This document shows, one piece after another, positions 17,526-26,581 of a DNA stretch of 45,637 nt. A model generated the notes under the pieces. That model saw nothing but the letters and a program-made list of their open reading frames with translations, did no database searches and was not told the origin of the DNA. This stretch comes from Lentisphaerae bacterium RIFOXYA12_64_32 (GTDB lineage Bacteria > Verrucomicrobiota > Lentisphaeria > Oligosphaerales > YB12-FULL-65-16): the NCBI GenBank assembly GCA_001803235.1, contig MHBL01000299.1, positions 1-45,637 of the forward strand. The letters are read 5' to 3'. A program made the translations under genes and the position numbers. The stretch's first letter is position 1; each line of letters starts with the position of its first letter.

Positions 17526-19754
17526 ATGAGTGCCAAACACGCGTGGCGGTTTGCCCGAGTCGGTGGGTTCGATCAGGTTCGGATCGAGACCGGTGCCGAC
17601 CTCATGAACCTGGACCAGCTCGACCAGAAGCTGTGGGTAGCGCTCGCCTGTCCGACCACGGGTCTGCACTTTGACGCCAAGACCCTAACACTGATCGACA
17701 CCGACAAGGATGGTCGGATCCGGGCCGGCGAGTTGATCGCTGCCGTGAAATGGGCCGCGGGCTTACTCAAGAATCCGGACGACCTGTGCAAGGGTTCGGC
17801 CAAGCTGCCGCTCAGCGCCATCAACGATGCCTCCGCTGAGGGCAAGGCGGTCCTGGCCTCTGCGCAACGCATTCTCGGCAACCTGAACCGGACGGACGGC
17901 GTGATCACGGAAGAGGACACGGACCCGGCCAAGATCTTCGCCGGCACCGCATTCAATGGCGACGGCATGATCACTGAACTCTCGGCGACGGATGACGAGA
18001 CCAAGGCCGTGATGCGCGACATCATGGCCAGCCACGGCAGCGAGCTGGACCGCTCCGGCAAACCGGGCATTTCGCAGGCCAAGGTGGACGCGTTCTTTGC
18101 CGAGGCGGTCGCCTACTCGACCTGGTGCGAGAAGGCGGAAACCGACAAAACGCTCTTGCCCTTGGGCGATGCGACCGCCGCGGCCATGGCTGCGGTCAAG
18201 GCGGTAAAGACCAAGGTTGACGACTTCTTTGCCCGGTGCCGGATCATCGCGTTTGACCCGCGCGCCGCAGGCGCTCTGAATCGCGAGGAGAAGGAGTACC
18301 TGGCTCTGACCGTGAAGGACCTGACCGCGACGTCGGCCGAGATCGCGAGCCTGCCAATGGCCCACGTCGAGGCTGGCAAAGCCCTGCCGCTCCAAGGCAG
18401 TGTCAACCCGGCCTGGAGTGATGCCCTGGCGCGCCTGCACGCGGATGCGGTCAAACCGCTGCTCGGCGAGCGGACGGACCTGAGCGAGGCGGACTGGAAG
18501 GCCCTGTGCGGCAAGTTGGCGGCGTTCGACGCCTGGCAGGCCGCCAAGGCGGGCGCCGTGGTGGAGAAACTCGGGTTGCCCCGCGTCCACGCCATTCTGG
18601 CGGGCAAAGCCAAGAATGACCTGGCGGCACTGATTGCCAAGGACAAGGCCGAAGAAGGCACTGCCAACGCGATTGCCTCGGTGGACAAGCTGGTGCGGCT
18701 CTACCACAACCTGCATTTGTTGTGCACGAATTTCGTGAACTTCAGTGACTTTTACAATCGCGGCGACCCCGCGATTTTCCAGGCCGGCACGCTTTACCTG
18801 GACCAACGCAGTTGTCAACTCACCCTCCCGGTCGAAGACGCCGGGCGCCACGCAACCATGGCCGGGTTGGCCGGCGCTTACCTCGCGTACTGCGACTGCG
18901 TTCGCAAGGGCACAGGCGAGAAGATGCAGATCGTGGCTGCCATCACCGACGGCGACTCGGACAACCTGATGGTGGGCCGGAACGGCATCTTCTATGATCG
19001 CAAGGGCCGCGACTGGGACGCGACCATCACCAAGATCGTCGACAATCCCATCAGCCTGCGGCAAGCGTTCTGGGCGCCCTACAAGAAATTCGTCCGCATG
19101 ATCGAGGAGCAGGTGGCCAAGCGCGCCGCGGCCGCCGACGCCGGGGCGACCGCCAAACTGGAAACCACCGCCTCCAAAGTGGCGCAGGCGGACAAGACTG
19201 TGAAGCCTGCAGAGCCGTCCAAGAAGGTGGATGTCGGAACCGTGGCCGCATTGGGCGTTGCGTTCGGCGCCATCGGCACGTTCGCCGCCGTCCTGCTCGG
19301 CTATGTCACCGGCATCATCAAGCTCGGCCCGCTCGCGATCCTGGCCGCATTGGTGGCCGTCATGCTCCTGATCTCGGGGCCGGCGTTGGTGATTGCCTAC
19401 CTGAAACTGCGGAAGCGCAACCTGGGCCCGATCCTCGACGCCAACGGCTGGGCTGTGAATGCCAAGGCCAAGATCAATGTGCCCTTCGGGGCCTCGTTGA
19501 CGGGAGTGGCGACCTTGCCGCCCGGTTCGCAGCGTGAGCTGGTCGACCCGTACGCGGAGAAGAAGAGCGCATGGCCCAGCGTGGTGGTCCTGGTGTTCGT
19601 GCTGTACATCATCTACGCCGTGCTCAACAGCATGGGCTACATCAGCGAGTGGACCCACGGCCGGGTGGGAAAGCCGCGTGCCATCGCGCCTGCGGCGCCC
19701 ACAGAGGCTGTGACGACAGACAAGGCGGTCGACAAAACGCCAGCCACTCCGTAG
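17526..19754 (+). CDS. EF-hand domain membrane protein of unknown function
   Basis: 742 residues. The ATG at 17526 has AAAGGA seven bases upstream; an in-frame ATG 66 bases earlier does not. Residues 58-69 (DTDKDGRIRAGE) are a canonical 12-residue EF-hand calcium loop with Asp at 1, 3, 5, Gly at 6, Ile at 8 and Glu at 12. A second, degenerate loop (FNGDGMITE) lies near 140. The long middle is soluble, mainly helical and Ala/Lys-rich. Three membrane segments follow at about 570-593, 600-628 and 681-705, with a short C-terminal tail. No signal peptide is seen, so the EF-hand part is probably cytoplasmic. I know related EF-hand proteins only as uncharacterised members in PVC genomes. A calcium-responsive envelope role is inference. 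Confidence 0.82.
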   Translation: MSAKHAWRFARVGGFDQVRIETGADLMNLDQLDQKLWVALACPTTGLHFDAKTLTLIDTDKDGRIRAGELIAAVKWAAGLLKNPDDLCKGSAKLPLSAINDASAEGKAVLASAQRILGNLNRTDGVITEEDTDPAKIFAGTAFNGDGMITELSATDDETKAVMRDIMASHGSELDRSGKPGISQAKVDAFFAEAVAYSTWCEKAETDKTLLPLGDATAAAMAAVKAVKTKVDDFFARCRIIAFDPRAAGALNREEKEYLALTVKDLTATSAEIASLPMAHVEAGKALPLQGSVNPAWSDALARLHADAVKPLLGERTDLSEADWKALCGKLAAFDAWQAAKAGAVVEKLGLPRVHAILAGKAKNDLAALIAKDKAEEGTANAIASVDKLVRLYHNLHLLCTNFVNFSDFYNRGDPAIFQAGTLYLDQRSCQLTLPVEDAGRHATMAGLAGAYLAYCDCVRKGTGEKMQIVAAITDGDSDNLMVGRNGIFYDRKGRDWDATITKIVDNPISLRQAFWAPYKKFVRMIEEQVAKRAAAADAGATAKLETTASKVAQADKTVKPAEPSKKVDVGTVAALGVAFGAIGTFAAVLLGYVTGIIKLGPLAILAALVAVMLLISGPALVIAYLKLRKRNLGPILDANGWAVNAKAKINVPFGASLTGVATLPPGSQRELVDPYAEKKSAWPSVVVLVFVLYIIYAVLNSMGYISEWTHGRVGKPRAIAPAAPTEAVTTDKAVDKTPATP

Positions 19755-19811
19755 GCCACGCCGGTGGCAGCCACAGACACGTCTGGGGAGTTCCATATCG
19801 ACAGGTCCTGA

Positions 19812-19849
19812 AGGGTGTCCCTCAGACGGAGACGTCCGAGGGACACCCT
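19812..19849. terminator. Hairpin downstream of the EF-hand gene, possible terminator
   Basis: AGGGTGTCCCTC at 19812-19823 pairs perfectly with GAGGGACACCCT at 19838-19849, 58 bp past the stop codon. No T-run follows, so termination is only a possibility; a dispersed repeat is the alternative. Confidence 0.35.
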
Positions 19850-20059
19850 CTCATCGCCGTCCCCTTGCAGAAGGGTCGGAGATCGGCCTGCATGGCCGAC
19901 GTTACAGCCGACCCTGAGCTTGCGTTCGTCGCTGCAGTGGCTACGTTGTACGCGACTTCTGGGCTTTTTGCGGTGGGGTCCTTCGGCCGGGAGGCGCTGA
20001 TGCATCCTCTGGATTGCTGCAGGGCTGTTTCAAGATTCGTGACTGTCGCGTGCGGTGTA

Positions 20060-20108
20060 CCCCCGGCGTGTCCCCACGCCGGGGGGGCGGCCTGAGGACA
20101 GGCCGCCC
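20060..20108. repeat. Two adjacent GC-rich hairpins
   Basis: CCCCCGGCGTG (20060-20070) pairs with 20075-20085, and GGGCGGCCTG (20085-20094) pairs with CAGGCCGCCC (20099-20108). They abut with one shared base. They resemble dispersed REP-like elements rather than terminators. Confidence 0.6.
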
Positions 20109-20316
20109 CTACTTGGTGCGCGCGGAGGCGTGGCCTTCCGAGACGCGGCGCCAGATCTTGAAACAGCCCTGGGATTGCTGCTGGAACCCTTGATTTTGCC
20201 GCAAATCCCCTTACTCTTTGGAGAGTCGGGGACCGCGCCTGGTTGCATGAGATGCGGCGTGGCTTTGCCGTGCCACGGCCAGACCGTCCCATCTTGGACG
20301 CCAGGAAAGGAAGCTC

Positions 20317-22920
20317 ATGGCCAGACACGAACACTTCAACCTTCGATACCTCAGTGACCTGCGCGCAAAATGCGCGGAGTTGGGCCTCGATATCCCGACC
20401 GTCGACGACGTGTCCATCCTCGGCACGCCGCTGCAGATCGGGTCTCTCAACCTCCCGAACCGCCTGACCGTGCACCCCATGGAAGGCTTTGACGCCGACC
20501 GCAACGGCACTCCGGGCGAGTTGTCATACCGGCGCTACCGCCGGTACGCCGAAGGCGGCGCAGCCCTGATTTGGTTCGAAGCGACGTCGGTCGTGTCCGA
20601 GGGCCGGTCGAACCCCGGTCAGTTCTGGCTGCACGACGGCAATGTCGATGTCTTTCGGCGCCTGGTTCAGGCGACTCGTGACGCCGCGCGCAAGGCCAGG
20701 GGGGCCGAACCTCTGCTCATCCTTCAGATGACGCACTCGGGGCGATACAGCAAGCCGACCGGCGTGCCGGCTCCAATCACCGCGCACCGCAACCCCATTC
20801 TCGACCCGATCCACAAGCTCGGGCCTGACCACCGCCTGGTCACCGACGAGTATCTCGACGCGCTGCAGGACAAGTTCCTGCACGCGGCGGAACTGGCGAC
20901 GGCGGCAGGTTTCGACGGCGTCGACGTGAAAAGCTGCCATCGCTACCTGGTCGCCGAACTGCACGCCTCGTTCACGCGCGAGGGCCGATATGGCGGCAGT
21001 CTCGAGAACCGCACCCGATTGCTGCGCGAATCGCTGGCGAAGATTGCCGCCAAGCTGCCCAAGCTGCTCATCACCACACGGCTGAACGTTTACGACGCCC
21101 TGAGCTACCCGTACGGGTTCGGGGTCGACAAGGCCGACTTCCGCAAGCTCGACCTCACCGAACCGCTGCAATTGATCGCCTGGCTGCAGGAGATCGGCGT
21201 TCGCTTGCTGAACGTGTCACTCGGCAACCCCTACTTCAATCCTCACTACAACCGGCCGTACGACTTCCCCATCTGCAACTGCCCGGTCCCCGAGGAACAC
21301 CCGCTGGAAGGCGTGGCACGGCTTATCCACGCGGTGCGCACCATTCAGACGGCCAACCCGGACCTGGCGGTGATCGGTTCCGGGTACGCGTGGTTGCGGC
21401 AGTTCATGCCGAACGTGGCCGGTGCGGTGCTGCAGCGCCACTGGGCCACACTCATCGGTCAGGGCCGATCCTCGTTCGCCTACCCCGACTCGGTGAAGGA
21501 CATTCTCGCCACCGGCCGGATGGACCCGGTCAAGTGCTGCGTGACCTGCTCGGCCTGCACCCAGATCATGCGCGACGGCGGCCAGACCGGATGCGTGGTG
21601 CGCGACAGCGACATCTACGGCCCCAAGTACCGCATGGCGCGCCGCTTCTCGCTGGATCGGCTCATGGCCGAGGCCAGACGCTGCCGCGACTGCCAGGAAC
21701 CAACCTGCACCCACGGTTGCCCGGCACGCATCGACATCCCAGCCTTCATCAAGGCCTTTGGCGACGGCAACATCCCGCGCGCGTACACCATTCTCAAGCA
21801 GAACAACGTGCTGCCGGAAATGTGCGGCGCGGTCTGTCCGGCCTCCGAGCAATGCCAGGGGCACTGCCTGGAAAACGTGTTCTGCGAGAACCCGATCGCC
21901 ATCCAGGACATCCAGTTGGTCGTCGCCAAGACCGCGCGACTCCAGGGCATCACGGGCGTCACCCTGCCCGCCACGCCAAGCGGCAAGAACATTGCCGTGG
22001 TCGGGGGTGGGCCGGCCGGGCTCGCCTGCGCCATTCGTCTGCTGGAAACGGGCCACACGGTGACACTCTACGAAAAGGGTGATCGACTGGGCGGGACCCC
22101 TGACACGGCCATACCCGAGGACCGCTACGGCAGTGCCGCCGAGGAAATCGAGGCCATTATCAAGCCAGCCCGGGACGCCGGTCGCCTGACGCTCAAGCTT
22201 GGCGCCGCGCTCGGCCGCGACGTGCATCTCGCCGACCTGCGCCGGGCGCACGACGCCGTGTTCCTCGCGCTCGGCCTCTCCGACTCCGCCGGCCTGGGCG
22301 AAGCAAAGGGCGCTATGGGCGCGGTCCCGTTCCTGAATGCCGCCAAGGCGGCCCAGCCCCTCGCGGTCTCCAAACGCGTGGCCGTCCTCGGTGCCGGCAA
22401 TACGGCGATGGACGCCGGAACCACAGCGCTGCGGCTCGGAGCCCGCGACGTCTTTCTCCTGTATCGCCGTTCCTTCAAGGAGATGCCGGCCTGGATCAAG
22501 GAACGCGACGCCTTCCTGGCCGCCGGCGGACACATCCTTCTTCTGACTCAACCTCTGAGTTACCTGACGGATGCGAACGGGCAACTGACCGGCATCCGCA
22601 TCGCACGCACCGAACTCGGGGAACCGGACGAGTCGGGACGCCGGCGGCCGGTGCTCGTGCCGGACACGGAGTCCGTTTTGGCAGTGGAAATGGCCATCGA
22701 GGCGCTCGGTCAGGGCATTGCGCCGGCGCTCAGGGACAGCATCAAGGAGATCCGCTTCACGCGCGAAGGACGGGTCCGCGCCGAACCCGAGACGGGCGCG
22801 ACGAGTGTCGCCGGCGTCTTCGCGGGCGGGGACATTGTGAATGGCGGGACGACCGCGGTGCAGGGTATAGCGGAGGGTATGCGCGCCGGCGCCGCGATCG
22901 ACGCGTACCTGCGCGGGTGA
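20317..22920 (+). CDS. Old Yellow Enzyme/GltD-like fusion flavo-iron-sulfur oxidoreductase
   Basis: 867 residues. The first 400 residues are an OYE-type flavin barrel: VHPMEG near 50, then CHRYLVAELHAS with GGSLENRTRLLRE near 225. A Cys set CVTCSAC...GC (about 408-426) resembles the 2,4-dienoyl-CoA reductase cluster site with altered spacing. A GltD/DPYD-type 4Fe-4S domain follows (RRCRDCQEPTCTHGCP near 450, CGAVCP...CQGHC near 505), then an FAD Rossmann fold (AVVGGGPAGLACA near 565) and an NAD(P)H fold (AVLGAGNTAMDAG near 690). The ATG has AGGAAAGGAAG upstream. The order suggests electrons from NAD(P)H pass through FAD and clusters to an FMN barrel. The substrate is not known; both halves exist separately in other organisms. 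Confidence 0.92.
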   Translation: MARHEHFNLRYLSDLRAKCAELGLDIPTVDDVSILGTPLQIGSLNLPNRLTVHPMEGFDADRNGTPGELSYRRYRRYAEGGAALIWFEATSVVSEGRSNPGQFWLHDGNVDVFRRLVQATRDAARKARGAEPLLILQMTHSGRYSKPTGVPAPITAHRNPILDPIHKLGPDHRLVTDEYLDALQDKFLHAAELATAAGFDGVDVKSCHRYLVAELHASFTREGRYGGSLENRTRLLRESLAKIAAKLPKLLITTRLNVYDALSYPYGFGVDKADFRKLDLTEPLQLIAWLQEIGVRLLNVSLGNPYFNPHYNRPYDFPICNCPVPEEHPLEGVARLIHAVRTIQTANPDLAVIGSGYAWLRQFMPNVAGAVLQRHWATLIGQGRSSFAYPDSVKDILATGRMDPVKCCVTCSACTQIMRDGGQTGCVVRDSDIYGPKYRMARRFSLDRLMAEARRCRDCQEPTCTHGCPARIDIPAFIKAFGDGNIPRAYTILKQNNVLPEMCGAVCPASEQCQGHCLENVFCENPIAIQDIQLVVAKTARLQGITGVTLPATPSGKNIAVVGGGPAGLACAIRLLETGHTVTLYEKGDRLGGTPDTAIPEDRYGSAAEEIEAIIKPARDAGRLTLKLGAALGRDVHLADLRRAHDAVFLALGLSDSAGLGEAKGAMGAVPFLNAAKAAQPLAVSKRVAVLGAGNTAMDAGTTALRLGARDVFLLYRRSFKEMPAWIKERDAFLAAGGHILLLTQPLSYLTDANGQLTGIRIARTELGEPDESGRRRPVLVPDTESVLAVEMAIEALGQGIAPALRDSIKEIRFTREGRVRAEPETGATSVAGVFAGGDIVNGGTTAVQGIAEGMRAGAAIDAYLRG

Positions 22921-23118
22921 AGCTGCCGGGTGTTCAGGGTTCAGGAGAAACGATTCACCCTGGAGCGCCCGCGTCTCGCGGGCTGTACCTCCGCCAGGTG
23001 TGCACGTGCGTCAGGCATGGCTCAGGTTTTCGAGGAACCGCCTCGGCATCGAAACGCGCCTCCCCCCCCCGACACCGACACCGAACACCGAATCCCCCCC
23101 ATCCCAGGAGATCGTTCC
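22921..23118. other. Spacer before gmd with repeat tracts
   Basis: Contains GGAGCGCCCGCGTCTCGCGGGC (22962-22983), a sequence with copies near 25424 and, inverted, 44183. CCCCCCCCCCGACACCGACACC near 23066-23087 is a degenerate heptamer tract. AGGAG at 23106-23110 is the ribosome binding site eight bases before the GTG start of gmd. Confidence 0.6.
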
Positions 23119-24147
23119 GTGGCAAAGAAGGCACTAATCACCGGCATCACCGGCCAGGACGGCAGTTACCTTGCGGAGCTCCTGCTGAACAAGGGCTATG
23201 ATGTACACGGCCTGATCCGGCGCAGCAGTTCGTTCAATACGGGTCGCATCGAGCACCTCTACCAGGAACCGCACGCCAGCCAGGTTCGCCTGCGCCTGCA
23301 CTATGGCGACCTGACCGACGGCGTGGGCCTGCGCGAAGTGCTGACCCGCATCCAACCCGACGAGGTGTACAACCTGGCGGCACAGAGCCACGTGCGCGTC
23401 AGCTTTGATCAGCCGGTGTACACAGTCACCGCCACCGGCCTGGGCACCATGATGCTGCTCGAAGCCATTCGCGACACCGGCATGCAGGTCCGGTTCTACC
23501 AAGCCTCATCGAGCGAGATGTTCGGCAAGTCCGTCGAGGTGCCACAGAGTGAGACGACGCCGTTTCACCCGCGCAGCCCCTACGGTTGCGCCAAGGTCTA
23601 CGCGTTCTGGCAAACGGTGAACTACCGAGAGAGCTATAACATGTTTGCGTGCAATGGGATACTATTCAATCACGAGTCCCCGCGCCGCGGCGAAACCTTC
23701 GTCACCCGCAAAATCACCCGCGCCGTGACGCGCATCAAGGAAGGGCTGCAGAACGAGTTGTACCTGGGCAACCTCGAGGCGCGCCGCGACTGGGGTTTTG
23801 CCGGCGACTACGTTGAGGCCATGTGGCTGATGCTGCAGCAACCGCAGGCGGACGACTACGTCGTCGCCACCGGTGAATCCCACTCGGTGCGTGAGGCACT
23901 GGAACTGACGTTCAGCCTGGTCGGCCTGGACTGGAAGGACTTCGTGAAGACAGACCCGCGGTACCTCCGCCCGGCCGAGGTCGATGTGCTGCAGGGCGAT
24001 GCGGCCAAGGCCCGACGCGTCCTGAACTGGACACCGAAGGTGACGTTCAAGGAACTGATCACGATGATGGTCGAGTCCGATTGGGAACTGGCACGCGAGG
24101 AACGCGTGGTCGCCGAGCACCGGCAGGCGTCCGGCCCGAAGCGCTGA
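23119..24147 (+). CDS. gmd: GDP-mannose 4,6-dehydratase
   Basis: 342 residues. The GTG at 23119 is chosen because AGGAG lies eight bases upstream and VAKKALITGITGQDGSYLAELLL is the family beginning; the frame stays open upstream only through repeat DNA. GITGQDGSYL is the NADP-binding loop, SSSFNTGRIEHLY and NLAAQSHVRVSFD are signature stretches, and SPYGCAK carries the catalytic Tyr and Lys. FNHESPRRGETFVTRKI is also characteristic. It converts GDP-D-mannose to GDP-4-keto-6-deoxymannose, the first step to GDP-L-fucose. The next step is fcl, 210 bp downstream, on the same strand. Confidence 0.97.
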   Translation: MAKKALITGITGQDGSYLAELLLNKGYDVHGLIRRSSSFNTGRIEHLYQEPHASQVRLRLHYGDLTDGVGLREVLTRIQPDEVYNLAAQSHVRVSFDQPVYTVTATGLGTMMLLEAIRDTGMQVRFYQASSSEMFGKSVEVPQSETTPFHPRSPYGCAKVYAFWQTVNYRESYNMFACNGILFNHESPRRGETFVTRKITRAVTRIKEGLQNELYLGNLEARRDWGFAGDYVEAMWLMLQQPQADDYVVATGESHSVREALELTFSLVGLDWKDFVKTDPRYLRPAEVDVLQGDAAKARRVLNWTPKVTFKELITMMVESDWELAREERVVAEHRQASGPKR

Positions 24148-24180
24148 ACGGAGGGTCGGAGGTCAGGGTTCAGGAAAGAC

Positions 24181-24230
24181 GGTCGACCGCAATCGACTGC
24201 TATCGAGTGCGACCGACTGCAATCGAGTGC
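24181..24230. repeat. Five-unit 10-bp tandem repeat
   Basis: Five consecutive 10-base units (GGTCGACCGC, AATCGACTGC, TATCGAGTGC, GACCGACTGC, AATCGAGTGC) share the core TCGASTGC in most units. The 10-base period is close to one helical turn. Confidence 0.75.
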
Positions 24231-24251
24231 TGAGCGCCGAAGCCCCCCCCC

Positions 24252-24322
24252 CCGACACCCGACACCCGACACCCGACACCCGACACCCGACACCCGACAC
24301 CTGACACCTGAACACCTGAACA
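24252..24322. repeat. Heptamer array (CCGACAC)n upstream of fcl
   Basis: Six or more CCGACAC units pass into CTGACAC and then CTGAACAC units. Related tracts lie at 36128-36158, near 23066, and, on the other strand, near 43893-43915. Such arrays expand and contract by slippage. Confidence 0.85.
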
Positions 24323-24357
24323 CTCATCCCGGGAAACAAGGTTCTACAAGAGGCTCC

Positions 24358-25302
24358 ATGACAGATATCCACACCCAACGCATTGTCGTCACCGGCGGCG
24401 CCGGATTCCTGGGTCGGCACCTGATCGAGGAACTCCAGAGCCGTGGCGTGCCACCGGCAAACCTGCTTGTGCCCCGCCGCCGGGACTATGATCTGACCCA
24501 CGAAGCTGACGTCGTCCGCATGTACGACGACCTGCGCCCGGATATCGTCATCCATTTGGCCGCTGAGGTGGGTGGGATCGGTGCGAACCAAGCCCAACCC
24601 GGGCGTTTTTTCTACGCCAACATGGCCATGGGCTTGCACCTCCTCGAGCAGGCCCGGCAGCGACCGGTGAAGAAATTCGTGCAGGTCGGGACCATCTGCG
24701 CCTACCCGAAGTTCACCCCCGTGCCGTTCCGCGAAGAGGACATCTGGAACGGTTACCCCGAAGAAACGAACGCACCCTACGGCGTGGCGAAAAAGGCCTT
24801 GCTCGTCATGGTCCAGGCCTACCGGCAGCAGTACGGATTGAACGGCATCTACCTGCTTCCCGTCAACCTGTATGGGCCAGGCGACAATTTCGACCCGCAG
24901 ACCAGCCACGTCATCCCCGCGCTGATCCGTAAGTTCTGCGAGGCGGTGGACAAGGGCGCCGCGGAGGTGGAGGTCTGGGGCACCGGTTCGGCCAGTCGCG
25001 AGTTCCTCTACGCAAAGGATGCCGCTCGGGCCATCGCCCTGGCCGCCGAGCGTTACGACGCCCCGGATCCGGTCAACGTCGGAGCCGGTTTCGAGATTAC
25101 CATCCGCGACCTGGCGGAGAAGATCGGCGCGATGACCGGCTTCACCGGCCGCCTAGTCTGGGACCCCAGCAAGCCCGACGGGCAACCGCGCCGTTGCCTC
25201 GACACCCGTCGCGCGCTGGACCAGTTCGGGTTCAAGGCCGAGGTCGGCTTTGACGAGGGTCTGAAGCGGACCATCGACTGGTGGCGTGCGCAGCAGGGCT
25301 GA
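24358..25302 (+). CDS. fcl: GDP-L-fucose synthase
   Basis: 314 residues, the usual length. VVTGGAGFLGRHLIEEL is the NADP-binding loop, and HLAAEVGGIGANQAQPGRFFYANMAMG is typical of the family. APYGVAKKALLVM contains the catalytic Tyr and Lys; NLYGPGDNFDPQTSHVIPALIRKF is the substrate-binding stretch with the conserved His. It performs epimerisation and NADPH reduction of the gmd product to GDP-L-fucose. With gmd it makes the complete two-step pathway; the fucosyl acceptor is presumably made by glycosyltransferases of the nearby cluster, but that is inference. Confidence 0.97.
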   Translation: MTDIHTQRIVVTGGAGFLGRHLIEELQSRGVPPANLLVPRRRDYDLTHEADVVRMYDDLRPDIVIHLAAEVGGIGANQAQPGRFFYANMAMGLHLLEQARQRPVKKFVQVGTICAYPKFTPVPFREEDIWNGYPEETNAPYGVAKKALLVMVQAYRQQYGLNGIYLLPVNLYGPGDNFDPQTSHVIPALIRKFCEAVDKGAAEVEVWGTGSASREFLYAKDAARAIALAAERYDAPDPVNVGAGFEITIRDLAEKIGAMTGFTGRLVWDPSKPDGQPRRCLDTRRALDQFGFKAEVGFDEGLKRTIDWWRAQQG

Positions 25303-25549
25303 ACGCCCACTGCCCCGGTTCGTGTTCCCCTGCCCCGGTCCAGTCCGTCAACCTGTGGAGCTTCGGAGGACGATGCCCGCCGACTTCAGACCAACCGACC
25401 GGGTCCAGAGAGGCGCTTCTTTGGAGCGCCCGCGTCCTCGCGGGCAGGCTTGGGGCGGGCTTGGTGTTGCGCCGGGCAATACGACAGACCATGGCGCCTT
25501 TTCCCATAGCCACATCGCTTAGTTGGGTGTCACCGGAGTATCTGAAACC
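25303..25549. other. Spacer with dispersed repeats
   Basis: Contains TTGGAGCGCCCGCGTCCTCG near 25422-25441, related to the copies at 22962 and 44183. GGAG at 25535-25538, 11 bases before the ATG of the next gene, is the only candidate ribosome binding site. Confidence 0.5.
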
Positions 25550-26314
25550 ATGCCCCCCCGCAAGAAGCTCAAATTCATCGGTTGCGAGATCATCTACCGC
25601 GAAGCGTGCGCCTTGGCGGCGCGAACGCCGCACATGGTTGATCTCGAATTCCTGCGCAAGGGTCTGCATGACCTGAAGACCGCGGACATGCTCGCCAAGA
25701 TCCAGGAAGCCGTCGACGCGGTTGATCCCGAGGCCGGGTACGACGCGATCCTGCTCGGGTACGCGCGCTGCAACAACGGCATTGTCGGCCTCACCGCCCG
25801 GAGCATCCCGCTGGTCGTCCCGCGCGCTCACGACTGCATCACATTCTTCTTCGGCTCGCGCCCGGCCTACCGCGAGTACTTTGATGCGCACCCGGGCACC
25901 TATTACATGACGACCGGATGGAAGGAACGGAACCGTTCCGGCACCGACTACGACCGCCCCGCTTACGGGCAGCAGGGTGTCATGGGTGCGCTCGGCCTCG
26001 CCGAGAGTTACGAGGACATGGTCGAAAAGTACGGCAAGGAGAACGCCGACTTCGTCGTCGAGACCATGGGCGGCTGGCTCAAGAACTACTCCAAGTTCCT
26101 GTACCTGAAGATGGGGGTGTGCGACGAGACCGAGTTCATTGAAGCCACCCACGCCGAAGCCCGGGAACGGAACTGGGACTTCGAAGTCCGCGACGGCGAC
26201 TGGACCTTGATGGACAAACTCTTCCACGCGCGCTGGGACGACGACTTCATCATTGTCCAGCCAGGTCAGAGGATCACCGCCCGCACCGACGAAGGTGTGC
26301 TGGACGTGCAGTGA
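25550..26314 (+). CDS. DUF1638-family protein
   Basis: 254 residues from the ATG at 25550. A TTG nine codons upstream is open but lies in repeat-type DNA. The sequence opens KLKFIGCEIIYREACALAARTP and continues with YDAILLGYARCNNGIVGLTARSIPLVVPRAHDCITFFFGS, which I recognise as the DUF1638 pattern with conserved Cys and the HDCI motif. The family often lies near corrinoid methyltransferase or URO-D genes; here a URO-D-family gene is 9.5 kb away. The function is unknown. It follows fcl on the same strand after 247 bp. Confidence 0.85.
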   Translation: MPPRKKLKFIGCEIIYREACALAARTPHMVDLEFLRKGLHDLKTADMLAKIQEAVDAVDPEAGYDAILLGYARCNNGIVGLTARSIPLVVPRAHDCITFFFGSRPAYREYFDAHPGTYYMTTGWKERNRSGTDYDRPAYGQQGVMGALGLAESYEDMVEKYGKENADFVVETMGGWLKNYSKFLYLKMGVCDETEFIEATHAEARERNWDFEVRDGDWTLMDKLFHARWDDDFIIVQPGQRITARTDEGVLDVQ

Positions 26315-26581
26315 CCCGCGAAACGCTGAACCCCCGTCCCCGGTGCGGCCTGAGCCATTCGGGATCCATCTCTCTGGGTTCACGAGTTTGACACCCACGC
26401 AACCCGGCGGATCTCGGAACGTCACCGCCGAGGCGAAGTGAGTTCGTGCGCCGGCGCGGCGACTCTGAAAGCCTCCCGCCTGAGACGGGCTTGCCCGCAA
26501 CCCAAGTGGTCAGAGGTCAGCCCTGGGCTTCCATTATCGAGACCCTTGATCGCAAACTGCGGACATGCTCTTGGTGTAAGG
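26315..26581. other. Convergent spacer between the DUF1638 and methyltransferase genes
   Basis: No gene, no palindrome longer than about 8 bp and no tandem array. It marks the left border of the less GC-rich polysaccharide group. Confidence 0.5.

Larger units (their letters stand above)
19755..20316. other. 562-bp spacer with hairpins
   Basis: No gene is supported. It holds the 12-bp hairpin at 19812-19849, then two adjacent GC hairpins at 20060-20085 and 20085-20108. Bases 20296-20310 (AGGAAAGGAAG) form the ribosome binding site of the gene at 20317. Between 19850 and 20050 I see nothing definite. Confidence 0.5.
24148..24357. other. Spacer between gmd and fcl made almost wholly of tandem repeats
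   Basis: It begins with a CAGGGTTCAGGA-like tract. It then has five 10-base units (24181-24230) and a heptamer array (24252-24322). Only about 35 bases remain before the fcl ATG at 24358, which has no strong ribosome binding site (AAGGTTCTACAAGAGG region). The repeats could alter spacing between the two genes. Confidence 0.7.

Noticed and set aside
17763..19796. 677-codon minus-strand frame opposite the EF-hand gene
   Set aside because: His/Gly/Arg-rich antisense product with no motif; the plus strand has an EF-hand loop and membrane spans.
24252..24322. Repeat array considered as CRISPR
   Set aside because: Units are seven bases with no spacers between them; this is a simple tandem array.
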